Assembly (NCBI GenBank): GCA_047639555.1
Contig: JBLIOE010000013.1
Location: 1 to 64,000, forward strand
Length of the DNA: 64,000 nt
Direction of reading: 5' to 3'
Source of the DNA: JAJRXC01 sp047639555
Lineage (GTDB): Bacteria > Actinomycetota > Acidimicrobiia > Acidimicrobiales > Aldehydirespiratoraceae
The first letter of the stretch is position 1. Each line of letters starts with the position of its first letter. Under the pieces are notes generated by a model that saw only the letters and a list, made by a program, of their open reading frames with translations, did not search any database and was not told the origin of the DNA. Below are positions 34,406 through 43,443 of the stretch, piece by piece. A program made the translations under genes and the position numbers.

Positions 34406-35443
34406 ATGAAGCTCTGCACCGCAATCATGTTCGACGGCGACGCCGAACGGCTCGCTCGACATGTTGTCAACCTCGAGGCCGCGGGCGTCGACATGGTTCT
34501 GATTCCCGAGATCTACGGCTTCGACCAGGTCTCCGTGCTTGGTTACATCGCGGCGAAGACCAGCACGATCGAGTTGATGACCGGCATCGTCAACGTCTAC
34601 TCCCGCTCCCCTGCCCTCATCGCCCAGAGCGCGGCCACCATCGACGCTCTGTCCGGTGGTCGTTTCACGCTCGGTATCGGCACCTCCGGCGCCCAGGTGG
34701 TCGAGGGCTGGCACGGTGTGCCGTTCAAGCGTCCGCTTGGCCGTACCCGCGACACCGTCGACATCTGCCGCAAGGTGTGGAGCGGCGACAAGGTCACTCA
34801 CGACGGCAAGGCGGTCTCCTTGCCGCTGCCGGCCGATGAAGGCACGGGGCTCGGCAAGCCGCTCAAGTTCATGAACCGGATCGCCAACAAGGACATCCCC
34901 ATCGTGATCGCGTCGATCGGTCCGTCCAATGTGCAAATGACGGCCGAAATCGCCGATGGCTGGCAGCCGATTCACTTCGTGCCCGACCGCTTCGATCGCG
35001 TTTGGGGCGAAGCGCTCGAGGCTGGCAGGGCCCTCCGTAACCCCGACCTCGGACCAATGAGCATCTTCGGCGACGCCAACCTCGCGATCGGTGAAGGCGA
35101 AGATGTTGCCACTTCTCGCGAGATGGCCCGTGGCCATGTGGGCTTCTATGTGGGCGGCATGGGCGCCAAGTCGAAGAACTACTACAACGACCTGTTCAAG
35201 CGGTACGGCTGGGAAGAAGAGGCCGAGAAGATCCAGGATCTGTTCCTGGGCGGCCAACGAGCCGAAGCCATGGCCGCCGTGCCCGACGAATATGTCGACA
35301 GCGCCAACCTCATCGGCACCGAGACTCACATCAAGGAACGATTGGCCGTCTACAAGGACGTCGGCGTCACCCATCTCACCGTGGCCGCCACTGGCAGCAA
35401 CGCGATGGACGACCTGTCGGCCGTGAAGGCCTGGATCGAGTAG
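34406..35443 (+). CDS. LLM-class oxidoreductase
   Basis: A 345-residue luciferase-fold protein with GAGGGA ahead of the ATG at 34406. VDMVLIPEIYGFDQVSVLGYIA, IELMTGIVNVYSRSPALIAQSA and GGRFTLGIGTSGAQVVEGWHG mark the substrate and F420/FMN site. The C-terminal GVTHLTVAATG is typical. It is a member of the F420-dependent methylene-H4MPT reductase-like group and distinct from those at 16995 and 31024. It diverges from the sulfatase gene (123 bp) and converges on a NAD(P)-binding protein gene. The substrate is unknown. Confidence 0.87.
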   Translation: MKLCTAIMFDGDAERLARHVVNLEAAGVDMVLIPEIYGFDQVSVLGYIAAKTSTIELMTGIVNVYSRSPALIAQSAATIDALSGGRFTLGIGTSGAQVVEGWHGVPFKRPLGRTRDTVDICRKVWSGDKVTHDGKAVSLPLPADEGTGLGKPLKFMNRIANKDIPIVIASIGPSNVQMTAEIADGWQPIHFVPDRFDRVWGEALEAGRALRNPDLGPMSIFGDANLAIGEGEDVATSREMARGHVGFYVGGMGAKSKNYYNDLFKRYGWEEEAEKIQDLFLGGQRAEAMAAVPDEYVDSANLIGTETHIKERLAVYKDVGVTHLTVAATGSNAMDDLSAVKAWIE

Positions 35444-35476
35444 CTACGGGCCCGGAGCTTCTCCGCCTGATGCTGG

Positions 35477-36382
35477 TTAGGCGTCGGGGTCGTCAGCGGC
35501 CAAGCGCTCGAAGTAGCTGCGCAGCGTTGTCGTGCCCAGCGGCGGCCCAACACCGTCAACCTCGCCTGCCGTCACGATGAACTCGGCCAGGTCGCCGAAC
35601 TGCTTCGACAACAGCCGGATACCTCGGGCCAACGTGCTCGCCGCCCGCAACGGAATCGAGTGAATCCTCGGTTTCTGGCCGACGACGTCGAAGGCCAGGG
35701 CCGCAGCTTCGCGCTGAGTCATCACCTCGGGACCACCCGCTTCCACCTCGATCTCATCGCCCTCGGTGACATCAACACAGATGTTCGCGAGGTCACGACC
35801 ATGAATCGGACTCATCTTGTTCTCGCCGCTGCCTACGAGGAACGAGCGGCCCTTCTGGGCCATTGTCAGCAGCACGCCCATGTCGGAGAAGTAGCCGCAC
35901 GGCCGTACGATCCGATGATCGAGCGGACTTGCCTCGAGCTCACCCACCACTTTCTCGTGAGCTCGGGTGATCGCGAGATCGGCGAGCGCGGCCGTATCGG
36001 CGCCCTGCATTGACACATAGACGAACTGGCGGACATCGCTGGCTTCGGCCATCTCGATCAACGTGTGGTTGCACCCATAGTCGACTTGCTCAAACGTGAG
36101 TCCGTCGCGTTGCCGTGAGATCCCGACACACGAGAACACGATGTCGATGCCATCCATCAGCCCGTTGAGAGTCTCCGGCTCGGTGAGCTCACCAACAAAA
36201 ACATCGTCGCAGTCGTCGGGCCCAATCCCCGGAGCGGTGTAGGGGCCACGATCGCGCAGCCGAGCCTCATCGCGGGTGAGAGCCCGCACCCAGTAGCCGC
36301 GCTGTTTAAAGGCTTCGACGGCGAACTTCCCGACATAACCGGTGGCCCCGGCGATCAACACTCGCGGCTTGGGCTCGCTCAT
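35477..36382 (-). CDS. NAD(P)H-binding atypical SDR (NmrA-like)
   Basis: A 301-residue Rossmann protein with the N-terminal motif VLIAGATGYVGKFAVEAF (GxxGxxG at about 13-19). YVSMQGADTAAL follows in place of the classical YxxxK site, so it fits the atypical SDR5/SDR7 type that binds NAD(P)H and may act as a reductase, epimerase or redox sensor. PCGYFSDMG and the C-terminal part (GKSPIHGRDLANICVDV-like) agree with this. Its ATG at 36382 is preceded by AGGGGAAA. It diverges from the amidohydrolase operon by 118 bp and converges on the LLM gene. Confidence 0.85.
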   Translation of the reverse strand: MSEPKPRVLIAGATGYVGKFAVEAFKQRGYWVRALTRDEARLRDRGPYTAPGIGPDDCDDVFVGELTEPETLNGLMDGIDIVFSCVGISRQRDGLTFEQVDYGCNHTLIEMAEASDVRQFVYVSMQGADTAALADLAITRAHEKVVGELEASPLDHRIVRPCGYFSDMGVLLTMAQKGRSFLVGSGENKMSPIHGRDLANICVDVTEGDEIEVEAGGPEVMTQREAAALAFDVVGQKPRIHSIPLRAASTLARGIRLLSKQFGDLAEFIVTAGEVDGVGPPLGTTTLRSYFERLAADDPDA

Positions 36383-36500
36383 CGTTTCCCCTCGGCGGGC
36401 CGAAACGGCGTCGCGAGGGGAACCTAGCGGGGCGGCAACACTCGGTCCCACCGAGCACCGACGATTGGACAATCACATCGGTACCGACTCTGCTGACAAC

Positions 36501-38237
36501 ATGCATGACCTGGTAATCCGCGGCGGCACAGTGATCGACGGCACCGGGAGTCCCGGCCGAACGGCCGACGTCGCGATCGATCGTGGCGTGATCTCCGCGG
36601 TCGGCGACAACATCGGTTCGGGGACCGAAGAAATCGATGCCACCGGCTCGCTTGTCCTTCCCGGTTGGGTCGATATTCATGCCCACTACGACGGCCAGGT
36701 CACCTGGGACCCCTACCTCACACCGGCGGGCTGGAACGGCGTGACCACCGTTGTCTTTGGCAACTGTGGGGTGGGTTTCGCCCCCGTCCGCCCCGATCAG
36801 CACGACTTCCTCATCCAGCTGATGGAGGGGGTCGAAGACATCCCCGGAAGTGCGCTCGCCGAAGGCATCAAATGGAACTGGGAGACGTTCCCGGAATACC
36901 TCGATGCGCTCGACGAACACGAATACGCGATCGACTTCGGCACGCAGGTTCCCCACGGACCGGTGCGGACATATGTGATGGGCGACGAGGGCGCCGATCG
37001 CACCGCCGCCGACGCCGCGGCGATAAGCGAGATGGCCGAGATCGTGCGGGCCGGCCTCGAGGCCGGAGCCCTCGGATTCTCGACGTCTCGGACGATGCTG
37101 CACCGAGCCAAAGACGGTCGCCTCGTGCCCGGCACCGAGGCCAGCGAGGACGAGGTGCTTGGCATCGGACGAGTGCTGGCCGATCTTGACCACGGCGTGT
37201 TCCAGGTGGCGGGCGACTATGTGCCCGAAGAACAAGAACTCGCGTGGATGAAGCAGCTCGGCCGCGAGACGGGCAAACGAGTGCTCTACAGCATTGCCCA
37301 GAGCTCAGGTGACCCGGAGCAGTGGCGGCGACTGCTCCGCGCCGCTGAGATCGACCAGGCCGAGGGTGGCACGCTCACGCCGCAGATCTCGCCACGTCCC
37401 GTCGGAATCCTGATGGGGTTCGAAAGTACGGTTCATCCGTTCTCGATCCATCCGGAATGGCCCGTGCTCGCCGCGCTTTCCGTGGAGGATCGCAAGGCCG
37501 CCGTCGCCCGGCCCGAGACTCGGGCCACTTTCGTTGACAATCCGCCCGACACCTCCCGTTTCTCGGGTGTCATCGGCATGGTGGCTCACGGCTTCACGCA
37601 GATGTACCCGCTCGGTGATCCGCCGGAATACGAGCCCGGCCCCGACCAGAGTGTCGGCGCGATCGCCGAACAGTCCGGACGGACTCCCCAGGAAGTCATC
37701 TACGACGTGATGGCCGCCGACGATGCGAGCGGGCTGTTGTACTTGCCGATGCTCAACTACACCGACGGCAATCTCGACGCCACGGCTGAGCTCATGCGTC
37801 ACCCCCACAGCGTCTATGGGCTCGCCGATGGCGGCGCCCACTGCGGTGTGGTCAGCGACGCCAGCGTCCCCACCTATCTCCTCACCCATTGGGCGCGAGA
37901 CCGCACCCGGGGTGACCAAATCCCAATCGAAGAGCTCGTCCACAACCAGACCCAGCGGACCGCCCAGTGCTACGAGCTCAATGATCGCGGCGTCATCGCC
38001 GTCGGCATGAAGGCCGATCTCAACGTGGTCGACCATGAGAACCTGCGCATCCACGCGCCCCGTCTGGCCTACGACCTTCCGGCCGACGGCAAGCGCTACG
38101 TCCAAGACATCACCGGATATCAAGCCACAATCTGCAGCGGCGAAGTGATCTATCGAGACGGAGTGCCGACGGGTCGCCTTCCCGGCCGACTGGTCCGTGG
38201 GGCGCAACCAGCGCCCACCGCTGGCGCCCAGGCGTGA
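36501..38237 (+). CDS. N-acyl-D-amino-acid deacylase-like amidohydrolase (Amidohydro_3)
   Basis: A 578-residue metal-dependent TIM-barrel hydrolase. DIHAHYDGQVTWDP carries the HxH (about 57-64) and GNCGVGFAPVRP the Cys that bridges zinc in D-aminoacylases. ADGGAHCGVVSDAS replaces the usual GSDG catalytic Asp loop. The C-terminal DLNVVDHENLRIHAPRL and SGEVIYRDG strands form the beta-sandwich. It may hydrolyse N-acyl D-amino acids or cyclic amides; the altered catalytic loop leaves the substrate open. It is the first gene of a tight rightward operon with an epoxide hydrolase (GTGA overlap), a phosphatase, PhyH and DUF1295. Confidence 0.87.
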   Translation: MHDLVIRGGTVIDGTGSPGRTADVAIDRGVISAVGDNIGSGTEEIDATGSLVLPGWVDIHAHYDGQVTWDPYLTPAGWNGVTTVVFGNCGVGFAPVRPDQHDFLIQLMEGVEDIPGSALAEGIKWNWETFPEYLDALDEHEYAIDFGTQVPHGPVRTYVMGDEGADRTAADAAAISEMAEIVRAGLEAGALGFSTSRTMLHRAKDGRLVPGTEASEDEVLGIGRVLADLDHGVFQVAGDYVPEEQELAWMKQLGRETGKRVLYSIAQSSGDPEQWRRLLRAAEIDQAEGGTLTPQISPRPVGILMGFESTVHPFSIHPEWPVLAALSVEDRKAAVARPETRATFVDNPPDTSRFSGVIGMVAHGFTQMYPLGDPPEYEPGPDQSVGAIAEQSGRTPQEVIYDVMAADDASGLLYLPMLNYTDGNLDATAELMRHPHSVYGLADGGAHCGVVSDASVPTYLLTHWARDRTRGDQIPIEELVHNQTQRTAQCYELNDRGVIAVGMKADLNVVDHENLRIHAPRLAYDLPADGKRYVQDITGYQATICSGEVIYRDGVPTGRLPGRLVRGAQPAPTAGAQA

Positions 38238-39217
38238 GCGTCCCCGAGGTAACCCTCACCGAGATTGCGCTTCCCGGCCGAGCGGGCGATCCCGACTTTC
38301 ACCTCGCCGCCCACCAGGCGGGCGATGGGCCCGCCGTGGTGTTCTGCCACGGCTTCCCCGACCTCGCGCGGGGGTGGCACCACCAGCTGGTGGCCGTCGC
38401 CGCCGGTGGCTTTCGCGTGATCGCCGCCGACGGTCGTGGTTATGGCGGCAGCTCCTGCCCCGAGCCGATCGATGCCTACACAATGACCGAGCTCACCGGC
38501 GACCTTGTCGCCATGCTCGATGCGCTCGAGATCGAGCGGGCCGTGTTTGTCGGTCACGACTGGGGTGGCTGGGTCGTGTGGGCGATGGCCATCCTTCATC
38601 CCGATCGGGTGGCGGGCGTGGCCGCGGCCTGCACGCCGTACATCCCGTTCCCCAGCATTCAGAAACACATCGATCTTGTGGAGGGCGATGTCGAACGGCA
38701 GTACGTCGCATGGTTCCAGCGAGACCACGAACCCGAGCAACACATGGACCAACACATCGCCACGATCGTGGCGAACACGATGCGCACCGGCGCTCCGCTG
38801 GCCGAAGTGGGCGCCGCCGCGTTTGCGGACGGGAAACTCAACATGAATCCCTTCTGGAATATCGAAAACGCGCCGGTCACCGGCAAGCCGCTCTTTGACA
38901 AGGCCGAGACCGAGGAATACGTCGCCCAGTTCACCAAAACGGGCTTCCGCGGCGGCATCAACTGGTATCGCAATATCGACCGCAACACCGCTGATCACCC
39001 GACGATCGGCGTCGCCCCGATCGATGTCCCCTGCCTGATGCTCACTGCCGAGCTCGATCCGGCGCTGCGGCCCCGATTCGCCGACGGCATGGAAGACCGC
39101 TGCCGCAATCTCGAGCTCCACATGATCGAAAACGCCGGGCACTGGGTGCAACAAGAACAGGCCGAGGTCTTCAATCAGCACCTCCTTGGTTGGCTGCAAC
39201 GGCACTTCGCCAAGTAG
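38234..39217 (+). CDS. Soluble epoxide hydrolase-like alpha/beta hydrolase
   Basis: A 327-residue alpha/beta-fold enzyme starting at a GTG that overlaps the upstream stop. It has the epoxide hydrolase marks: CHGFPDL (HGxP oxyanion motif, about 39-42), the nucleophile Asp109 in GHDWGG, lid Tyr in GGINWYRNID, and the C-terminal His about 303 in GHWVQQE. These separate it from haloalkane dehalogenases and esterases. It would open an epoxide with water. The substrate is unknown; its neighbours include two non-haem oxygenases (PhyH and TauD), which could supply oxygenated intermediates. Cytosolic. Confidence 0.9.
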   Translation: MSVPEVTLTEIALPGRAGDPDFHLAAHQAGDGPAVVFCHGFPDLARGWHHQLVAVAAGGFRVIAADGRGYGGSSCPEPIDAYTMTELTGDLVAMLDALEIERAVFVGHDWGGWVVWAMAILHPDRVAGVAAACTPYIPFPSIQKHIDLVEGDVERQYVAWFQRDHEPEQHMDQHIATIVANTMRTGAPLAEVGAAAFADGKLNMNPFWNIENAPVTGKPLFDKAETEEYVAQFTKTGFRGGINWYRNIDRNTADHPTIGVAPIDVPCLMLTAELDPALRPRFADGMEDRCRNLELHMIENAGHWVQQEQAEVFNQHLLGWLQRHFAK

Positions 39218-39227
39218 ATCAAGAGCA

Positions 39228-39983
39228 ATGGAATCGGTCAGCAACTTTCGCGAACTTGGAAATCTCCCCGTAGGCGGAGGAACCATCGCTCCCGGAATTC
39301 TCTTTCGGTCCGGCCACCTGGCCGACCTTTCCGATGAAGACACCCAGCAGATCACCGAAGCCGGCATTCGAACTTTCGTAGATCTCCGCACCGCGAACGA
39401 CATAGAGAACGAGGGCGCCGACCGGGTGCCTGACGGTGTCGCCCATCGCCATGTACCGATCTTCGACGACGCCGGATCCGGCGACCGGCTTCGCGCCATG
39501 ATCATGCGCGGCGACCTCGACGAACTCCGCGACCAGTTTGGCGAGGGGAAAAGTCACCAGCTCGCGCTCGACGGCGCCGCCGGCTTCGCGGAAAACCCAG
39601 ACCGGATGGCGAGCTTCGCGACGGCGATGGCCATCGTCACCAACCCTGACAACTGGCCGCTCCTCTGGCACTGCTCAGCGGGCAAGGATCGGGCCGGTTG
39701 GGTCGGTACCTCGGTGCTCCTGGCTGCCGGCGCCACGCCCGAGGTGATCGTCGATCACTATCTCGAGAGCAACAAAGCCCGGGGCACGATCAGCCTCTTC
39801 CGGGAGGGCGAACTCAAGGATTTGGTCCGTCCGTTCCTCGCTGTTCATGAAGATTACGTGCGGGCCCAGCTCGACGTGGTTGAGAACACCTGGGGCGGTG
39901 TCGAGGGGCTCTACCGAGACGGCTTTGGGCTGAGCGAAGAAGCACTCGACCGGTTCCGTACCGCACTCATCGCCGGGTCGTAG
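39228..39983 (+). CDS. Tyrosine-phosphatase-like protein (Y_phosphatase3)
   Basis: A 251-residue protein with the CX5R loop HCSAGKDRAG (Cys149, Arg155), the form typical of the PF13350 family that includes mycobacterial PtpB. SNFRELGNLPV at the N-terminus and ILFRSGHLADLSDED are also characteristic. It can act on phosphotyrosine, phosphoserine or phosphoinositides. It starts 11 bases after the epoxide hydrolase stop and ends 10 bases before the PhyH gene, so it is embedded in the catabolic-looking operon, which is an odd place for a signalling phosphatase. An alternative is dephosphorylation of a small metabolite. Confidence 0.88.
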   Translation: MESVSNFRELGNLPVGGGTIAPGILFRSGHLADLSDEDTQQITEAGIRTFVDLRTANDIENEGADRVPDGVAHRHVPIFDDAGSGDRLRAMIMRGDLDELRDQFGEGKSHQLALDGAAGFAENPDRMASFATAMAIVTNPDNWPLLWHCSAGKDRAGWVGTSVLLAAGATPEVIVDHYLESNKARGTISLFREGELKDLVRPFLAVHEDYVRAQLDVVENTWGGVEGLYRDGFGLSEEALDRFRTALIAGS

Positions 39984-39992
39984 TCTCGACAC

Positions 39993-40769
39993 ATGCCGCT
40001 CTCCGACGCCGACGTCGCCCGTTACGCAATTGACGGCGTGCTCGCACCGGCCGGGGCCATCAATGCAGACGCGCTCGGCGACATGCGCTCCGAGCTCGAT
40101 CGATTCCTCGACGACCTCACGTGGCCCAACGCCGACTTCATCCCCAACATCGTCGACCGGGTGCCCGAGTGGCGCCGCTTCGCGACCATGCCGGAGTTGC
40201 TCGACCCGATGCGAGCGCTGATCGGTGACGATGTGATCCTCTGGGGATCCGGCCTCTTCTGCAAGAGCGCCGACAACGGTCGGGGCACACCCTGGCATCA
40301 AGATGGTCAGTACTGGCCGATCCGGCCGCTGGCGACGGTCACGGCCTGGATCGCGATCGACCCGGTCGACCAGGGCAACGGTTGCCTGCGGGTGATTCCC
40401 GGGTCGCATCAGCAGCGCGCGCTCCTCGAACACGACCAGAACGACAGCCCCGACCTGGTCCTCAATCAGGAACTCTCTCCCGATCTCTGGGAAGGCACTG
40501 AGCCGCTCGACATCGTGCTCGAACCGGGCCAGTTCTCCCTCCACGACGTCTATATGATCCATGGTGCCAACCCAAACACGTCTGGGCGCCGTCGGGCCGG
40601 GATCGTCTTTCGCTACATGCCCGCCACCTCGCACTACGACCGCGAGCTCGCCCGCCAACAGGAAGAAGAAATGGGCCTGCGGAGCATGGTGAACCGCTCA
40701 CTCTTCCTCGTCAGCGGAAACAACGTCCATCCGGGCAACGACATCTACAACGAAGGCGACCCCTCGTGA
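39993..40769 (+). CDS. Phytanoyl-CoA dioxygenase (PhyH)-family oxygenase
   Basis: A 258-residue Fe(II)/2-oxoglutarate enzyme. The metal HxD is in TPWHQDGQYWPI, the distal His in VYMIHGANPN, and the 2-oxoglutarate Arg in TSGRRRAGIVFRYM. CLRVIPGSHQQ is a strong PhyH family mark. These enzymes alpha-hydroxylate branched acyl-CoAs or modify secondary metabolites. Position between a phosphatase gene and a DUF1295 gene (GTGA overlap) in the amidohydrolase/epoxide hydrolase operon suggests a shared pathway, but the substrate is not identified. Confidence 0.9.
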   Translation: MPLSDADVARYAIDGVLAPAGAINADALGDMRSELDRFLDDLTWPNADFIPNIVDRVPEWRRFATMPELLDPMRALIGDDVILWGSGLFCKSADNGRGTPWHQDGQYWPIRPLATVTAWIAIDPVDQGNGCLRVIPGSHQQRALLEHDQNDSPDLVLNQELSPDLWEGTEPLDIVLEPGQFSLHDVYMIHGANPNTSGRRRAGIVFRYMPATSHYDRELARQQEEEMGLRSMVNRSLFLVSGNNVHPGNDIYNEGDPS

Positions 40770-41650
40770 ACATAAAGAAGCAGAACCAGATCTCGATCGT
40801 GGGCCTGTTGGCCACGCTCGTCATCGGCGCCGGAATCGCGCTGGCCGGTTCGTCGGGCAGCGTCGAAGCCGGCGGAATCGCCGTGTTCGCCATCGCCGCG
40901 ATCCTCGCCTACGCCATCAACTGGATCGTGTTTGTTCCGTCCTACCTGGCGAGGACTGAGGCCTACTTCGACCTCACCGGCTCACTCACCTACATCAGCC
41001 TGATCGTGGTCTCCGTTCTCGCCTCCAACGACGTTGACGCTCGCGCGCTGGTCGTCGCGGCCGCGGTCGTCATTTGGGCGGTGCGACTCGGCTCATTCCT
41101 GTTCCGGCGCGTGAAACGAGATGGCGGCGACGGCCGCTTCGACTGGATCAAAACCAACTTCCTCCGGTTCCTCATGACATGGTCGCTTCAGGGCCTCTGG
41201 GTGCTCCTCACCCTCGCTGCCGCGCTGGCCGTAATCACCGCCGAGGATCGCGAGAACATCGATGCCTTCATGGTCATCGGAATGATCGTCTGGCTGATTG
41301 GCTTCGCGATCGAAGTGGTCGCCGACCGCCAGAAGAGCGCCTTCCGCGCCGACCCCGCCAACGAGGGCCGGTTCGTCACCAGCGGTCTGTGGGCTTGGTC
41401 ACGGCACCCGAACTATTTCGGCGAGATCACGTTGTGGGTCGGCATCGCCATCGCCGCGATTCCGGTCTTGTCCGGTTGGCGCTGGCTCGTGTTGATCTCC
41501 CCCGTGTTCGTCGTGGTTCTCCTCACCCGTATCAGCGGCATTCCGATGCTCGAACGCCGCGGCGAGAAGCGTTGGGGCGATGATCCGGAGTTCCGCGCCT
41601 ACACAAACAACACGTCGGTGTTGATTCCGCGACCGCCTAGGTCGTCGTGA
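40766..41650 (+). CDS. DUF1295 membrane protein (steroid 5-alpha-reductase-like)
   Basis: A 294-residue integral membrane protein with about seven hydrophobic helices. The C-terminal part has GLWAWSRHPNYFGEITLWVG (His, Asn, Tyr, Glu) and YTNNTSVLIPRPP, which are shared by DUF1295 and the ICMT/steroid reductase superfamily. It is probably an NADPH-dependent reductase or methyltransferase acting on a membrane-soluble lipid. It begins at a GTG overlapping the PhyH stop and ends the operon. Together with PhyH and epoxide hydrolase it hints at isoprenoid, sterol or branched-lipid turnover. Confidence 0.88.
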   Translation: MNIKKQNQISIVGLLATLVIGAGIALAGSSGSVEAGGIAVFAIAAILAYAINWIVFVPSYLARTEAYFDLTGSLTYISLIVVSVLASNDVDARALVVAAAVVIWAVRLGSFLFRRVKRDGGDGRFDWIKTNFLRFLMTWSLQGLWVLLTLAAALAVITAEDRENIDAFMVIGMIVWLIGFAIEVVADRQKSAFRADPANEGRFVTSGLWAWSRHPNYFGEITLWVGIAIAAIPVLSGWRWLVLISPVFVVVLLTRISGIPMLERRGEKRWGDDPEFRAYTNNTSVLIPRPPRSS

Positions 41651-41738
41651 ACGGCATCGCCGGTCTGAGATCCCTGACCCGATCTGGCCTCCGACACAAC
41701 CAGCCGCGAGACTGTCAGTCGAACACGAGGGAGATCTG

Positions 41739-42581
41739 ATGCACGTTCGGAAAGTCGGGACAAATATCGGCGCAAAGGTCGAGGGAATCGACTTTGGGGC
41801 CGGACTCGACGATGCAACGATCGAGACCATTGCCGAGGCGCTCTACGCCCACCAAGTGGTATCGATCGACGCGGCCGACATGACCCCGGAGCAGCACCTC
41901 CAACTCGCCGGCCGCTTCGGTGAGCTGGAAGAGAACAAGACTGATCAATTCGGTGACCACCCCACCGTGCCGCAGATCACCGTCATCGATTCCGAAGCCG
42001 GTCACACCGCCAGCATGTGGCACGCCGACGAAACATTTCTCGAGAACCCGCCGTTGGTGAACCTGCTCCACGGCAAGCAGATCCCGCCCACGGGCGGCGA
42101 CACCGCATTTGTCAGCACCGCCCTCTCCTTCGAGGGGCTGTCACCGAAGTTTCAGGAGTTGGTCGAGGGGCTCTCTGCCGTGCACGACTACGGCAGCCTC
42201 TACGAGCTCGCCTGGCAGCGCGGCCGAGAAATGGGGCCGCTCGTCGCCGACGCACTCGGTAAAGGGCTGATCCACGACCACCCGCTCGTTCGAGAACACA
42301 CCGTGACCGGCCGCAAATGGCTCACGGTCAACACCGTCTACACGCGTTTCATTCGGGGCATCGAGCCCCTCGAAGCACAGATGCTGCTCGACCTGCTTCT
42401 CCGCCACATGCAGAAGCCCGAATTCGCGTTCCGGCACCACTGGCGCGAGGGCGACCTGCTCATTTGGGATCAGCAGGCCGTGCAGCACTACGCCGTCAAC
42501 GATGCGAGCGAACGCCGCGTTGTCCATCGCATCGCCGCCCTCGCCACCGCCGACACCTATGTGGGAGTCGGGCGGGACTAG
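41739..42581 (+). CDS. TauD/TfdA-family Fe(II)/2-oxoglutarate dioxygenase
   Basis: A 280-residue enzyme with all TauD motifs: WHADETF (HxD at about 95-97; Ala sits between), VQHYAVND with the distal His, and RRVVHR for 2-oxoglutarate binding. GAGGGA lies ahead of the ATG. It shares the family with the protein at 3003-3833 but differs in residues around the substrate pocket (VREHTVTGRKWLTVN). It follows the DUF1295 gene after 88 bp and may be a separate transcription unit. Substrate unknown; sulfonates, phenoxyacids and trimethyllysine are typical for the family. Confidence 0.88.
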   Translation: MHVRKVGTNIGAKVEGIDFGAGLDDATIETIAEALYAHQVVSIDAADMTPEQHLQLAGRFGELEENKTDQFGDHPTVPQITVIDSEAGHTASMWHADETFLENPPLVNLLHGKQIPPTGGDTAFVSTALSFEGLSPKFQELVEGLSAVHDYGSLYELAWQRGREMGPLVADALGKGLIHDHPLVREHTVTGRKWLTVNTVYTRFIRGIEPLEAQMLLDLLLRHMQKPEFAFRHHWREGDLLIWDQQAVQHYAVNDASERRVVHRIAALATADTYVGVGRD

Positions 42582-42937
42582 CGGCGGCGGGCTCGACAAC
42601 GAAGCTCATCGGCACCGACACCAACGCGAACTGCCCTCCCTATCAAGAGTAAAGGGACACCCCATCGGCGGCTGTGGGCAGATCGTTGCCGGTCATCTCA
42701 CTCCACCATTGCAGGCCAAGGGGTTGGGGATCTGAGCCCCGCGGCCATACGCCATTGCTTGTGCCGCTTCGCCTCCGGCTCGCCGCTGCGGGCAGATGTC
42801 GCACGCCGGTGTCAGTGCGAGCGCGTTGCCGTCCCAGAACGCCGGGCTGCAGGTTTGTGCATAGCGGTAGGTTTCCCGCTTCTCGCAGCGTGCCACGGAC
42901 CCCGCGCTCAATCCGTACCGCCGGGTAGGATCTTGCT
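42582..42937. other. 356-bp stretch without a supported gene, upstream of khtT
   Basis: No frame here gives a convincing protein. The leftward frames yield short, Arg/Cys-rich peptides with no family match, and rightward frames are interrupted. The DNA is GC-rich with several potential hairpins and two related pieces (GGGCAGATCGTTGCCGGT near 42679 and GGGCAGATG..GCCGGTGTC near 42790). It may be a degraded gene or a structured leader RNA for the antiporter genes downstream. I found no tRNA-like or c-di-AMP-riboswitch-like core that I could defend. Confidence 0.4.
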
Positions 42938-43420
42938 ATGAGCGGAGTGCGCGAAACAAAGTTACCGGGCGTCGGCGTACGCCATGAATTCACGGCCGAA
43001 GACGGCACCGACGTTGGCGTGATCGTCCATCACGACGGACGTCGAGAGATTGTTGCGTACGACGCCGACGATCCAGATGCGTGCCACTCGCTGATGAGCA
43101 TCTCGGAAGACGACACCAAGACCCTGGCGCAGATCCTTGGCGTCAGCCCGGTCACGGAAACCGTCACGGCGGTTCGCCAGGTCATCGAAGAAATGGCGAT
43201 CGATTGGACACAGCTCTCCGGTAATTCTTCGGCCGTCGGCACCTCGATTGGCAGTCACGAATTCCGAACGCGCACCGGAGCCTCGATCGTTGCCGTCATC
43301 CGAGACAACGTTCCGGTCCCCTCCCCGACCGCAGACTTCGTTCTTGCGGCCAATGATGTCGTTGTTGCCGTAGGTCCGACCGACGGACTGACCACCATGC
43401 ACTTGATGCTCGGGAGCTGA
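42938..43420 (+). CDS. khtT: RCK_C (TrkA-C) regulatory subunit of a K+/H+ antiporter
   Basis: A 160-residue soluble protein: an N-terminal dimerisation part (about 1-70) and a C-terminal RCK_C domain (about 80-160) with IGSHEFRTRTGASIVAVIRD and FVLAANDVVVAVGPTDGL. The same arrangement is found in KhtT, which controls the CPA2 antiporter KhtU and binds c-di-AMP. The gene stands 23 bp before a KhtU-like gene, which fixes the assignment. It has AGGA ahead of the ATG. Regulation by c-di-AMP here is inferred from family only. Confidence 0.85.
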   Translation: MSGVRETKLPGVGVRHEFTAEDGTDVGVIVHHDGRREIVAYDADDPDACHSLMSISEDDTKTLAQILGVSPVTETVTAVRQVIEEMAIDWTQLSGNSSAVGTSIGSHEFRTRTGASIVAVIRDNVPVPSPTADFVLAANDVVVAVGPTDGLTTMHLMLGS

Positions 43421-43443
43421 CGTATCCCGATGATCGCGACGGC

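Noticed and set aside
34283..35374. Upstream extension of the sulfatase frame
   Set aside because: It runs antisense through the LLM oxidoreductase gene; homology-like sequence begins only at ATG 34282.
38150..39505. Leftward frame of about 450 codons opposite the epoxide hydrolase and phosphatase genes
   Set aside because: Composition is Arg/Gly/Val-rich with no motifs, and both genes on the other strand have intact catalytic residues.
42643..43008. Leftward frame of 121 codons upstream of and overlapping khtT
   Set aside because: It overlaps the khtT start on the other strand, has no recognisable domain, and the Cys spacing does not fit a WhiB or zinc-finger protein.
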